Under the pieces are notes generated by a model. The model was not told the DNA's origin and ran no database searches. It saw only the letters and a program-made list of their open reading frames with translations. A stretch of 64,000 nucleotides of DNA, taken from positions 124,001 through 188,000 of the forward strand of contig NZ_JACHCN010000009.1 in the NCBI RefSeq assembly GCF_014205795.1, written 5' to 3'. Origin of the DNA: Rhodanobacter sp. MP7CTX1. Its GTDB lineage: Bacteria > Pseudomonadota > Gammaproteobacteria > Xanthomonadales > Rhodanobacteraceae. Made by a program: the position numbers and the translations under genes. How positions within the stretch are numbered: the stretch's first letter is position 1; the number at the start of each line of letters is the position of its first letter. Below, in pieces: positions 44,522 through 52,973 of the stretch.

Positions 44522-45519
44522 ACCACCCAGCCATACTCGTGACTGGCGGTGCCGGCTACATCGGCAGCCATGTCGTGCAGCAATTGAGCACGCGGGGAGA
44601 ACGCGTCGTAGTGATCGACAACCTGGTCAGCGGCTTTCGCGACGCGGTGCGCGGTGCTGAACTGGTCGTCGGAAACGTCGGCGATCGCGCGTTGGTGGCG
44701 CAGATACTGGCTGAGCACCGTGTGGGTGCCGTGCTGCATTTCGCCGCGCATACCGTGGTTCCCGAATCGGTGCGCGATCCCCTCAAGTACTACGGCAACA
44801 ACACCTGCAACACACGCAACCTGCTGGCCTGCTGCGCGGATGCCGGCGTGCGCCAATTTCTGTTCTCCTCGACCGCCGCGGTCTACGGCATGCCCGCGAG
44901 CGGCGTCGCCGACGAGGACACGCCTACGCAACCGATCAATCCGTACGGCATGTCCAAGCTGATGTCCGAGACCATGCTGCGCGACCTCAGCGCCACCGGC
45001 GCAATGCGGCATGTGATTCTGCGCTACTTCAATGTCGCCGGCTGCGACCCGCAGGGCCGGATCGGCCAGTCCACGCCCAATGCAACCCTGTTACTCAAGG
45101 TCGCCTGCGAACACGCGGTCGGCAAACGCGACAGCCTTTCGATTTTCGGCACTGACTACGACACGCCGGACGGTACCGGCATCCGCGATTACATCCACGT
45201 CGAGGATCTGGCCGCAGCGCACTTGCGCGCACTCGATCACCTGCGCGCCGATGGCGAGTCGCTGACGCTCAATTGCGGGTATGGTCATGGCTACAGCGTG
45301 CGTGAAGTGATCGATACGGTCCGTCGCGTCAGCGGTCGCGAGTTGAAGGTGATCGAGCAGCCACGCCGCGAGGGCGATTCACCCATGCTGATCGCGCGCG
45401 CGGATCGCCTGCGCAGCCTGCTCGGCTGGGAGCCGCGTCACGACAACCTCGAGTTCATCGTGCGCACCGCGCTCGCGTGGGAGCGCAAGCTCGCGACGCA
45501 ATCCACCGTGAGCAGCTGA
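44518..45519 (+). CDS. galE: UDP-glucose 4-epimerase
   Basis: A 333-residue GalE-family epimerase. NAD motif TGGAGYIGSH (9-18), AAHTVVPESVRDPLKYYGNN, FSSTAAVYG, the catalytic YGMSK and RYFNVAGCDPQGRIGQ are all present. The later IHVEDLAAAHLRAL is typical. It interconverts UDP-glucose and UDP-galactose and would supply galactose for the EPS. The ATG at 44518 overlaps the hydrolase stop by ATGA; the longer open frame from 44377 is not used. It is the last gene of the tightly overlapping group; a gap of 168 bases follows. Confidence 0.93.
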   Translation: MNHPAILVTGGAGYIGSHVVQQLSTRGERVVVIDNLVSGFRDAVRGAELVVGNVGDRALVAQILAEHRVGAVLHFAAHTVVPESVRDPLKYYGNNTCNTRNLLACCADAGVRQFLFSSTAAVYGMPASGVADEDTPTQPINPYGMSKLMSETMLRDLSATGAMRHVILRYFNVAGCDPQGRIGQSTPNATLLLKVACEHAVGKRDSLSIFGTDYDTPDGTGIRDYIHVEDLAAAHLRALDHLRADGESLTLNCGYGHGYSVREVIDTVRRVSGRELKVIEQPRREGDSPMLIARADRLRSLLGWEPRHDNLEFIVRTALAWERKLATQSTVSS

Positions 45520-45687
45520 GGTGGGCGCCGTCCGCATCGGCTGTGGTTCAGATGCGAACGGCAGGCAACCTGTGATCAGCGTCGCCCGCTGCGCACGCCC
45601 AATGCGACATGGACATCGAAGCGAGTATCTTCAGCTCAGCGAGAGCCCTTCCGACAAAGTGTTACTCACCTTGGCAGGACGCCTGGC

Positions 45688-47529
45688 ATGACCATGACCA
45701 CATCACGTGTTCGAACGCGCTCTGCCCTGCGGTGGCTGCTTGCTGTGCTTGCCACCTCGTCATTGTGTGCCAGCGTCTATGCGGCGAGCCCGCATGCCGA
45801 AGTTGTCGCAGGCAGGGCTGCCGTGCCTGCCAATACCGATGTCGGACAGCCCGCATCACCGAGCGAAGCCAGCACGGCATACCCGATGCCATCTTCGTCG
45901 GCGAGCCCCGCTCAGCAAAGTACGAATACCGGTGCCGCTGTCACCCGGCTGCCACAAGTGGTGGTGACCGGGGCCAAGGCGATGGATCCGCGCTGGCAGA
46001 GCATCGAGCTGCGCCGCCATGGAGCGATCGGCAAGAACGTGGCCGTCACGTTTGGCCTTCCGTTTCCGCCTGGCATGCTGCGCGATGCGGCCCAAGTGCA
46101 TATTGTCGACGAGCACGGCAATGCGCTGCCGGTGCATGTCGAGCCGACGTTGAACTGGCATTTCAAGGACGGCAGCATCCGCGCAGTGCGCGTGCAGCTG
46201 CATACCGAACTCGATGGCGACAGCCGTACGCTCCGCTTCACCCTCGGCCCTCCCGACAGCACGACCAAGGCGGATGGCTGGCCGTATGTCGACGGGCTCG
46301 TCGTCAATAGCGATGGAGTGCGCGTACCCGGCGTGCTCGCCCTGCTGAGTCCCGAGTGGATGTCGGCGTCCCTGATCGCCGGGCCGCAGCAGCCGGCTGC
46401 ATCACCCGGACCCTACGACCACTTCTTCGCCACCCAGTTCAAATGGGCCGAACCCCTGCCACGCACCGAAGGGCCATCCTGGCTGTTCGACCGCACGAGC
46501 ACGCTTTTCCAGCAATACGTGCGCACCGGGCGCGAAGAATACCTGGCCGCGGCCAGCGAAAGTTACCGCTACTACATGGAACATCTGCGCCGCGTTGGCG
46601 CCCCGGGCTGGCCGCTATGCGGGGGCGGCTGGAGCGTGGGCGAGGTGAATGTCTGCGACCCGAAGTACGTCTATGTCGAGCCCATCCTGCTCGCACTTGG
46701 ACTGACCGGTGACGACAGCGAGCATGACGATGCGCTGATCCAGCGCATGATCGGTTCCTGGGATACCGGTGGCTGGAACTTCCCCGCGGGCCCTTACGCC
46801 AAGCCCGAGCAGCGCTTCACCGAACGCGAAGCCGGGCTTGGTCTGCTGGCGACTGTCAGCGCCTACGAGATCACCGGCGACAAGAGCTATCTCAAGCGCA
46901 TCGACAACCGCCTGGGCTGGCTCTACCAGCACCAGCAGCACAATCCCGATGGCCTCGGCAACGACGGATCATGGCGCAACAGCTGGCAAATGCATGAAGG
47001 CGACACCTACGACCCCGCCACCGATGTGCGTGGCAGTTCGCCGTGGATGACCGAGAACATCATCGACGGGCTCTGGCATGCATGGCTGGTCACCGCCGAC
47101 CCGCGCATCCCCACCATGGTCACCGGTTTCGGCCGCTACCTCGAACACTATGGCTGGGTCGACCTGAAAACCATCACCGACAAGGAAAAGGACTGGCGCA
47201 ACCCCTGCAGCGGTCCCAATGGCCAGATCACCTGGTACTGGTCGTCCGCCCACGCCAGCAACAAGCAGCTCATCGACATCGAAAACTCCGAAGGCTGGTA
47301 CAGCGACGCCCACGACGTCGAGATGACCCTGCCCGTAGCGGCGGCCCGCTACTTCGAGACCGACCCCGCGCAACAGCATGCGCTGGACCAGCGTTTGTCA
47401 TGGCTGACCAGTTCGTACAGCCTGGATTGCGCCGACAACGCCAAGACCCCACGACGCTTCAACTGGAACAACCACGGCGTCGGCGTCGTGCAGTGGTTCA
47501 TGCAGCAGTTTGCGCATGAGGGGCACTGA
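45688..47529 (+). CDS. Secreted RIFT-barrel / alpha-toroid glycan-active protein (polysaccharide lyase-like)
   Basis: A 613-residue protein with a signal peptide (LRWLLAVLATSSLCASVYA), a low-complexity linker of about 60 residues, then an N-terminal beta domain. That domain reads NVAVTFGLPFPPGMLRD, VHIVDEHGNALPVHVEP and WHFKDGSIRAVRVQL, matching RIFT-barrel proteins such as exo-rhamnogalacturonan-lyase relatives. A helical toroid rich in aromatic residues follows (for example YYMEHLRRVGAPGWPLCGGGW). I infer periplasmic or extracellular action on an acidic polysaccharide, probably trimming the EPS of this locus. No catalytic residue can be named with confidence. An AGGA site lies about 10 nt before the ATG, with a second ATG two codons in. 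Confidence 0.65.
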   Translation: MTMTTSRVRTRSALRWLLAVLATSSLCASVYAASPHAEVVAGRAAVPANTDVGQPASPSEASTAYPMPSSSASPAQQSTNTGAAVTRLPQVVVTGAKAMDPRWQSIELRRHGAIGKNVAVTFGLPFPPGMLRDAAQVHIVDEHGNALPVHVEPTLNWHFKDGSIRAVRVQLHTELDGDSRTLRFTLGPPDSTTKADGWPYVDGLVVNSDGVRVPGVLALLSPEWMSASLIAGPQQPAASPGPYDHFFATQFKWAEPLPRTEGPSWLFDRTSTLFQQYVRTGREEYLAAASESYRYYMEHLRRVGAPGWPLCGGGWSVGEVNVCDPKYVYVEPILLALGLTGDDSEHDDALIQRMIGSWDTGGWNFPAGPYAKPEQRFTEREAGLGLLATVSAYEITGDKSYLKRIDNRLGWLYQHQQHNPDGLGNDGSWRNSWQMHEGDTYDPATDVRGSSPWMTENIIDGLWHAWLVTADPRIPTMVTGFGRYLEHYGWVDLKTITDKEKDWRNPCSGPNGQITWYWSSAHASNKQLIDIENSEGWYSDAHDVEMTLPVAAARYFETDPAQQHALDQRLSWLTSSYSLDCADNAKTPRRFNWNNHGVGVVQWFMQQFAHEGH

Positions 47530-47584
47530 AGCCATGGCGGGAAAGGGCAATCGGGCTAAACGCAGTTAGAGCCAATGCGCTGGG

Positions 47585-47622
47585 GCCTGCCCTGGCCTCA
47601 AGGTCGAGCGGCCCCGGCAGGC
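47585..47622. terminator. Imperfect hairpin between the converging EPS operons
   Basis: GCCTGCC-CT-GGCC, a 12-base loop, GGCC-CC-GGCAGGC (47585-47622): two stacked stems with a 2-by-2 internal loop. It lies between the ends of the rightward and leftward operons and may end both. There is no T-run. Confidence 0.4.
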
Positions 47623-47641
47623 ATCGTCGAACCACGCAAGC

Positions 47642-48832
47642 TCACGCGCGATCGGCAACCCACAAATGCGCCCGATGCGGTGGCGGCGGCAGCGCGTAGT
47701 CGCGGTACTCGTGCGGGTTGCCGACCTCACCCGCCTCGGCGGCCTTGATGATGTTGTAGACCTCGCGCGCGGTGACGTAGTGCAGGACGTATTGCTTGCC
47801 GTCGTTGTAGGCGCTTTCGAGATGGGCGTGCATGGCGTGCGCGGCATCGCCAAGCAACGTATCCATGTCGCGCTCCTGCGTGCCGTGGGTATGCACCTTG
47901 ACGAAGACCCATTCCGGGCGTCCCTCGACGTGGACGCCGGTGCGCACCCAGGCGTCCACTCGCGCGGCCGTGGGCGGGCAACCGCGGCGCACATCGGCGT
48001 TTTCGATGCGCGGGATCAGGCCAAACCGGCGCTCGCGCCAGTTCAGCCCCAGTGGGCCCTGCACGATCATCAGGTCGCCACTGGCGCTGCCGCCAACGTG
48101 CACCGGCTCGCCGGTGTTGTGCGACTTTGGGCGCAACGGATCGTCGGTGGCGTAGTAGATCGCGTTGACCATGCGCGTCTGTGTATCGCTAGGTGCGGAT
48201 GGCAGGGTGAAGTCAGCGTAGCAGCCCAGTTCGCGCAGCAGGGTGAGCTCATTGTTGATGCCGCACCAGCGTCCATCGGCGCGTGAGTTGTCGAGGCTCC
48301 AGTTGCCGTGGATAAAGCCGAAGCGCAGCCGGCCGGTGTGCGGATCGCGCGACAGAGCGCCATGGCGTTCGTGCAGCAATTCATTGAAGCGACTGATCGT
48401 CGCGTTGAAGTTTTCCGCGGTGTCGTCATCGTGATGCAGGTGGATTTCGATCTCGCCGTAACCTTGCGCGCACAACGCGGAGATTTTCTGCAGGTGTTCC
48501 TCGAGGTATTCCTCCTCGGGATAGAAGAAGCTGTGCTGCGGCGGTCGCCCATCGGCGTCGCGGTGGGCATCGGCGAGTGACCGGTAGTCGCTGCACCAGC
48601 GATCGACGCGTTGGCGTTGCGTGGCGAGATCGACCCGCCCCCACGCTGGCTCGAAGTGATCGACGAAACAGAACATCACGTGCACTGGGCCATTGGCGGG
48701 CGGTCCCGGCAACCGGCGACGCAGATAACTGGCGAGCCAGATCTGCATGTTTCGTGCGCGGATCGCCCAGCTCAGCGCCAGCACACCGAGCACCAGCAGC
48801 AGGATGACCGACAACAGAACGGTGACTACCAT
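47642..48832 (-). CDS. Membrane-anchored polysaccharide deacetylase-like protein
   Basis: A 396-residue protein. One N-terminal membrane segment (TVLLSVILLLVLGVLALSWAI) is followed by a soluble domain with MFCFVDHFEPAWG, HSFFYPEEEYLEEHLQKISALC, EIEIHLHHDDDTAENF and FGFIHGNWSLDNSR. The Asp/His spacing recalls metal-dependent (NodB-like) carbohydrate deacetylases, but the standard TFDDG motif is missing, so I keep the call loose. The ATG at 48832 lies in the stop of the upstream glycosyltransferase gene (TGATG) and precedes the membrane segment; the open frame beyond it is not used. Last gene of the leftward EPS operon. Confidence 0.6.
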   Translation of the reverse strand: MVVTVLLSVILLLVLGVLALSWAIRARNMQIWLASYLRRRLPGPPANGPVHVMFCFVDHFEPAWGRVDLATQRQRVDRWCSDYRSLADAHRDADGRPPQHSFFYPEEEYLEEHLQKISALCAQGYGEIEIHLHHDDDTAENFNATISRFNELLHERHGALSRDPHTGRLRFGFIHGNWSLDNSRADGRWCGINNELTLLRELGCYADFTLPSAPSDTQTRMVNAIYYATDDPLRPKSHNTGEPVHVGGSASGDLMIVQGPLGLNWRERRFGLIPRIENADVRRGCPPTAARVDAWVRTGVHVEGRPEWVFVKVHTHGTQERDMDTLLGDAAHAMHAHLESAYNDGKQYVLHYVTAREVYNIIKAAEAGEVGNPHEYRDYALPPPPHRAHLWVADRA

Positions 48833-50001
48833 CAAAGTGAAGCTCCTTGCGGCAACAGGGTCAGCAGCTGCTCGGCGTTGTTTCGCCACTGGCGTTCGCG
48901 AATGATGTAGCTGCGTGCCGCCGCACCAACGCGCTGGCGTTGGTCGGCCTGCATGGCGAGGTCGAGCACGCGCTGCACGCAGACCTCCGTCTGGCGACGA
49001 GGAAACAGCCAGCCGGTCTGGCCATCGCTGACCACCTCGGCGATCGGCGCATAATCCGGTGCCACCATCGCCACGCCCATGGCCATGAACTCGAACAGCT
49101 TCATCGGTGAACCGTACTGGTTGGAGTCGGGCAGCACGGCGTAGTCCATGCACGCGATCCAGGCGGCGATGTCGTCGTGCGCCACTCTGCCTGGCAGCAA
49201 CACACGCCCGGCCAGGCCACGCTCGGCGACCAGCGCGCGTATGGCCGGCAGCGTGCGGCCGTCACCGACCAGCACCAAAGCAAGTTGCGGCACTTCGGCA
49301 ATACGCTCTGCGATCGCCTCGACGAACGCATCCATGCCGTGCCAATGGGCGAACGCGCCGATGTGGCCGCAGACGACCCGACCGGTCAGCCCGCGTTCGG
49401 CGCGCAGGCGTTCGGCATCGAACCGCGCGGGATCGAAGCGTGCCAGGTCAGCCGCGTTCGGCGAAATCACCGACGGTGCAATGGCGCCGTAGGCATCTTC
49501 CGCCTGCTGCTTGAAGTAGCTTGAGATGAACACCAGGCCCGTGCAGTTGCGCATGCACCAAGCCTCGATGCGCCGCGCCAGGCCCTTCAGCCGCAGCGGA
49601 CGTACGCGCTCGACCAGCGCCGAGTCGTTGATCTCGAGTATCAGCGGAATCCGCCGGCGTCGCGCGAGCCAGACCGTAGCGCACAGGAACAGCGAATAGC
49701 GTTCGTAGATCAGCTGGGGCTGCCGTCGCCGGATGGCCATGCTCATGCGCAGCAGGGTGATCGGGTTATAGGCAAGCTCGAGAAACTCGAACAACACACC
49801 AGGTAGGCGCGTAACCATACCGGCCAATCGGCCAGGACGAACATGACCTTGCTGCGCAACCGGCTCGTGCTCGGGATCCGCACCGGGAAACGACATCACC
49901 GTCACCTCGTGCCCAAGCTCGCGCAGGCCGTTGACGACGCCGCGAATATGCACGCCCTCGACATCACGGCCGCGGGTGCGGTGGTGATAGAGGATCCTCA
50001 T
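48832..50001 (-). CDS. Glycosyltransferase, family 4 type
   Basis: A 389-residue GT-B fold enzyme. The N-terminal domain starts MRILYHHRTRGRDVEGVHIRG, a pattern I associate with exosortase-A-linked glycosyltransferases. The C-terminal domain has LVGDGRTLPAIRALVAE and the donor-site motif SPMKLFEFMAMGVAMVAPD. It adds one sugar to the lipid-linked repeat unit on the cytoplasmic side. The ATG at 50001 overlaps the upstream deacetylase stop by ATGA; sixteen codons of open frame before it are excluded. Donor and linkage unknown. Confidence 0.87.
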   Translation of the reverse strand: MRILYHHRTRGRDVEGVHIRGVVNGLRELGHEVTVMSFPGADPEHEPVAQQGHVRPGRLAGMVTRLPGVLFEFLELAYNPITLLRMSMAIRRRQPQLIYERYSLFLCATVWLARRRRIPLILEINDSALVERVRPLRLKGLARRIEAWCMRNCTGLVFISSYFKQQAEDAYGAIAPSVISPNAADLARFDPARFDAERLRAERGLTGRVVCGHIGAFAHWHGMDAFVEAIAERIAEVPQLALVLVGDGRTLPAIRALVAERGLAGRVLLPGRVAHDDIAAWIACMDYAVLPDSNQYGSPMKLFEFMAMGVAMVAPDYAPIAEVVSDGQTGWLFPRRQTEVCVQRVLDLAMQADQRQRVGAAARSYIIRERQWRNNAEQLLTLLPQGASL

Positions 50002-50642
50002 GCAGCTTCGCGCGGCAAGGCAAGCAACCGGCGGCCGGCGGCCTGCCACTCCGGCAGCAGCGCAGCCAACACCTGTTCTGCGCAGGCCGCGTCGTCATGC
50101 ATCAACACGATGTCGGCGGCACGTGGTGGCCGGTTGCGCAGTCGTGCGATCACCTCCGCATCCGATTGATTGAGATAGTCCATGCTGTTGTAGGACCAGT
50201 AAGCGATACGGCGGCGTTGACGGGCGAAATGCAGAAGCAGGGCCACCGAAAGACTGCCCCGCGGCGGTCGGAAGCAATGCCGCGGGTGGTCGTCCAGTGC
50301 CGTCAGCAGGCGATCGGTGCGATCGATCTCATGCAGTTGCTGACGCAGCGATATCTTGCTGAACGACAACGGATGGCTGAACGAATGATTGCCGAGCGTA
50401 TGACCCTCGGCGACGATGCGCTCGGCCAGCTGGGGATGTCGCTCGACCTGCTGGCCGATCAGAAAGAAACTTGCCTGCGCGTCGTGGGCCGCAAGCAGGT
50501 CGAGCAGCCGCGGCGTGTGTTCCGGGTGCGGCCCGTCGTCGAAGCTGAGATAGAGGGCGCCGTCGCTGCGTGGGCCGCGCGTAAGCACCAGCGCGTCCGG
50601 TAGCAGGCCCAACAATTGCTGCTTGCTCAGCTTGATATTCAT
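49998..50642 (-). CDS. Polysaccharide deacetylase (NodB homology domain)
   Basis: A 214-residue protein covering a complete NodB domain. It has YLSFDDGPHPEHTPRLLDLL (catalytic aspartate and metal aspartate), GNHSFSHPLSFSKIS with the metal histidines, FRPPRGSLSVALL and the late VLMHDDA. No signal peptide is seen, so it probably removes N-acetyl groups from a lipid-linked sugar or precursor in the cytoplasm. The ATG at 50642 overlaps the upstream glycosyltransferase stop by ATGA; an ATG three codons earlier is less likely. It is one of three deacetylase-like genes in this operon. Confidence 0.88.
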   Translation of the reverse strand: MNIKLSKQQLLGLLPDALVLTRGPRSDGALYLSFDDGPHPEHTPRLLDLLAAHDAQASFFLIGQQVERHPQLAERIVAEGHTLGNHSFSHPLSFSKISLRQQLHEIDRTDRLLTALDDHPRHCFRPPRGSLSVALLLHFARQRRRIAYWSYNSMDYLNQSDAEVIARLRNRPPRAADIVLMHDDAACAEQVLAALLPEWQAAGRRLLALPREAA

Positions 50643-51817
50643 GCGGTCCAATCGAGTTGGGAGGAATATCCAGCGACGACCGTCTGCAGAATGCGATCCA
50701 GACGATCCACATTATCGGCCCAACGGAAACCGCGTGCGTGAGTGGCGATCCGGGCACTGTCCCAGGCCCGCCCGCTGGCTTCAATCAAGGCAGTCGACAG
50801 CGCTTGACTGTCGCGCGGGGGAACCAGCATCCCCGCGTATTCGGGCACGACTTCGGGAATGCCACCCACACGACTTGCCACCACCGGCGTACCGCAGGCC
50901 ATTGCCTCCAGCACCACGTTCGGCACACCTTCATTGTGGCTGGGCAGACACAACAGGTCGGCCGCGCGAAACCAGTCGCCGAGCCCGGCATGCGCGACGG
51001 CGCCGATCAGCTGGACGTTTTCGCCGCAACCCAGCGCCGCCATGCGCTGCAGGAGTTCCGCCCGCGCGGGCCCCGCACCTACATAGACCAGCCTTGCTTG
51101 CGGCCGCACCGCAAGCAAGGCCGGAAAGGCTTCGAGCAGATCGATACAGCCCTTGCTCGATTTGAGATTGCCGACATACAGCAGCAGCGGCGTCGCGTCG
51201 GAGAGTCCCAACCGCGATCGCGCCTGAGCCTGAACGCCCGGGGCAAACAGCTCACTGTCGACGCCGTTGTACAGGGTATGCACGCGAGCCGCGTCGACAC
51301 CGAGTGCGACCGCCTTGTCGGCGAGTGCACGACTGACCGCGATAACCGCACCGGCATGGCGCAGCGACCCACGAATCTGCGCACGGCGCAGTGCATGGTT
51401 GGCCTGCACGTTGAGATCGCTTCCATGCACTTTGACGACATACGGAATGCCGAGCAGTCGCGCCAGCCACCCTGCCGCAACGGCGTCGGGATAGGCCCAA
51501 CTGGCCAGCACGCAGTCATAGCGTGCAGCGCGCAGGCGCCGACCGCGTTGCAGCAGCAGCGAGATCAGCCAACACGTCGCGTGCAATGCGCGTCCGATCC
51601 GCGGCGGATAGACGAATACAAAACAGTCCGTACGCAAACCGGTTACCGCGACCTCGCCACGCACGCCGGACAGACGTTCGCGAAAATCCACTGCGGTGAC
51701 TACATCGACATCATGCCGTTGCCCCAGCCGCTCGAATTGCTGACGGTTGAACGCGCCGCGCAGCGGATCCCAAGGCGTCGGGAACAGGTTGGTAAGCACG
51801 AGTATCTTCATGCGCAT
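50639..51817 (-). CDS. Glycosyltransferase, family 4 type
   Basis: A 392-residue GT-B enzyme. It begins MRMKILVLTNLFPTPWDPLRGAF and contains VVKVHGSDLNVQANH, LYVGNLKSSKGCIDLLEAF and the donor-site motif SHNEGVPNVVLEAMACGTPVVAS, all normal for GT4 enzymes of EPS operons. Two ATGs are possible, 51817 and 51811. The former is placed better relative to a GGA-rich ribosome site and is 4 bases after the stop of the upstream gene. The product acts in the cytoplasm on the lipid-linked repeat unit. Confidence 0.88.
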   Translation of the reverse strand: MRMKILVLTNLFPTPWDPLRGAFNRQQFERLGQRHDVDVVTAVDFRERLSGVRGEVAVTGLRTDCFVFVYPPRIGRALHATCWLISLLLQRGRRLRAARYDCVLASWAYPDAVAAGWLARLLGIPYVVKVHGSDLNVQANHALRRAQIRGSLRHAGAVIAVSRALADKAVALGVDAARVHTLYNGVDSELFAPGVQAQARSRLGLSDATPLLLYVGNLKSSKGCIDLLEAFPALLAVRPQARLVYVGAGPARAELLQRMAALGCGENVQLIGAVAHAGLGDWFRAADLLCLPSHNEGVPNVVLEAMACGTPVVASRVGGIPEVVPEYAGMLVPPRDSQALSTALIEASGRAWDSARIATHARGFRWADNVDRLDRILQTVVAGYSSQLDWTA

Positions 51818-51821
51818 GTGC

Positions 51822-52973
51822 TCATTCCGATGACCCGGACGACGAGTCGAGATAGATCTCGGCGTAGCGTTTCGCCATGGTTTCCAGCGAACCGTTGAGC
51901 TCGACCCATGCGCGTGCCGCGTCGCCCATGGCACGCGCCCGCTGCGGTTCCTGTAGCAGCGCAGTGATGGCATCCGACAGCGCCTGTGGATTGCGCGGCG
52001 GCACCAGCCGACCGGTGACACCATCCTGCACGATCTCCCCATTCCCGCCGACGTCGGTGGCCACGATCGGCAACCCCACGGCGCACGCCTCCAGCAAGGC
52101 CATCGAATAGCCTTCGCTCAGCGACGGCAGCACGAACAGGTCCAACCCCTGCATCAGGGTCTGGGCGTCGCTGCGGTCGCCGAGAAAATGTACATGGGCA
52201 TCCACGCTCTCCATCGCCGCGCGCTGCTCCAGTTCCGCGCGTAGTTCGCCATCGCCGATCAGAACCAGCGCAGCATCCGGCAGTTGCTCGCGCACGCTGC
52301 GCAAGGCGCTGATCAGGCCCGTCTGATTCTTGACCCAGTTCAATCGGCCGACGCTGCCGATAATCCTGGTCTGCATCGGCAGGCCCAACGTCCGCAGCAA
52401 TCGCTCGCGCATCTCGCTGGAGGCGATCTGGAAAGTGTCCAGCCGAATGCCGTTGGGTACCACCCTGGTCTTCGGACCAGGCACGATGCCGCGCCGAATC
52501 GCATCGATACGGGCCGCCTCGCATACGCAGACGACCGCCTGGGTCTGCGCCAGCACCCGACGGTAAAGCCATTCGCGGCGGGAAAAACCTTGCCGCTCGC
52601 CCATGCCGTGGCGCGTGTTGATGATGTGGCCGATACCGAGCCCGAAGCTGGCCAGAACCGCCTGGTAATGCACGACCGCGTTATGCGTGTGCAGTACTTC
52701 GGTGGCGTGGGCGCGGATCATCCGCCGCGCGCGCACCAACGCCCGCAGGTCCAGACCGGGACGCTTGTCGCAGACGCCTACCGGTATCCCCAGTGCGGTC
52801 AGTTCATGCGCTAGCGACCCGCTCTTGAACAGGCATACGACCTGGCAGCGGTGGCCTTGCTGATGCTGCAGCTTGACCAGTTCCAGCACCACACGCTCGA
52901 GGCCGCCCCGATTCAGGTTCTCGACGAAATGCGTGATGTTCATGGGCCTGCTATTCATGGATGCAGTGTTCAT
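51822..52973 (-). CDS. Glycosyltransferase of the exosortase-A sugar transferase 2 type
   Basis: A 383-residue GT4-like enzyme. It contains THFVENLNRGGLERVVLELV, NTRHGMGERQGFSRREWLYR, VVPNGIRLDTF, GSVGRLNWVKNQTGLI and the donor-site motif SLSEGYSMALLEACAVGLPIVATDVGG. The start segment and these blocks resemble the PEP-CTERM/EpsH1-associated sugar transferase (TIGR03088) as I remember it. It overlaps the upstream CapK-like gene by ATGA at 52970-52973. Two further ATGs lie within the first eleven codons. Confidence 0.85.
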   Translation of the reverse strand: MNTASMNSRPMNITHFVENLNRGGLERVVLELVKLQHQQGHRCQVVCLFKSGSLAHELTALGIPVGVCDKRPGLDLRALVRARRMIRAHATEVLHTHNAVVHYQAVLASFGLGIGHIINTRHGMGERQGFSRREWLYRRVLAQTQAVVCVCEAARIDAIRRGIVPGPKTRVVPNGIRLDTFQIASSEMRERLLRTLGLPMQTRIIGSVGRLNWVKNQTGLISALRSVREQLPDAALVLIGDGELRAELEQRAAMESVDAHVHFLGDRSDAQTLMQGLDLFVLPSLSEGYSMALLEACAVGLPIVATDVGGNGEIVQDGVTGRLVPPRNPQALSDAITALLQEPQRARAMGDAARAWVELNGSLETMAKRYAEIYLDSSSGSSE

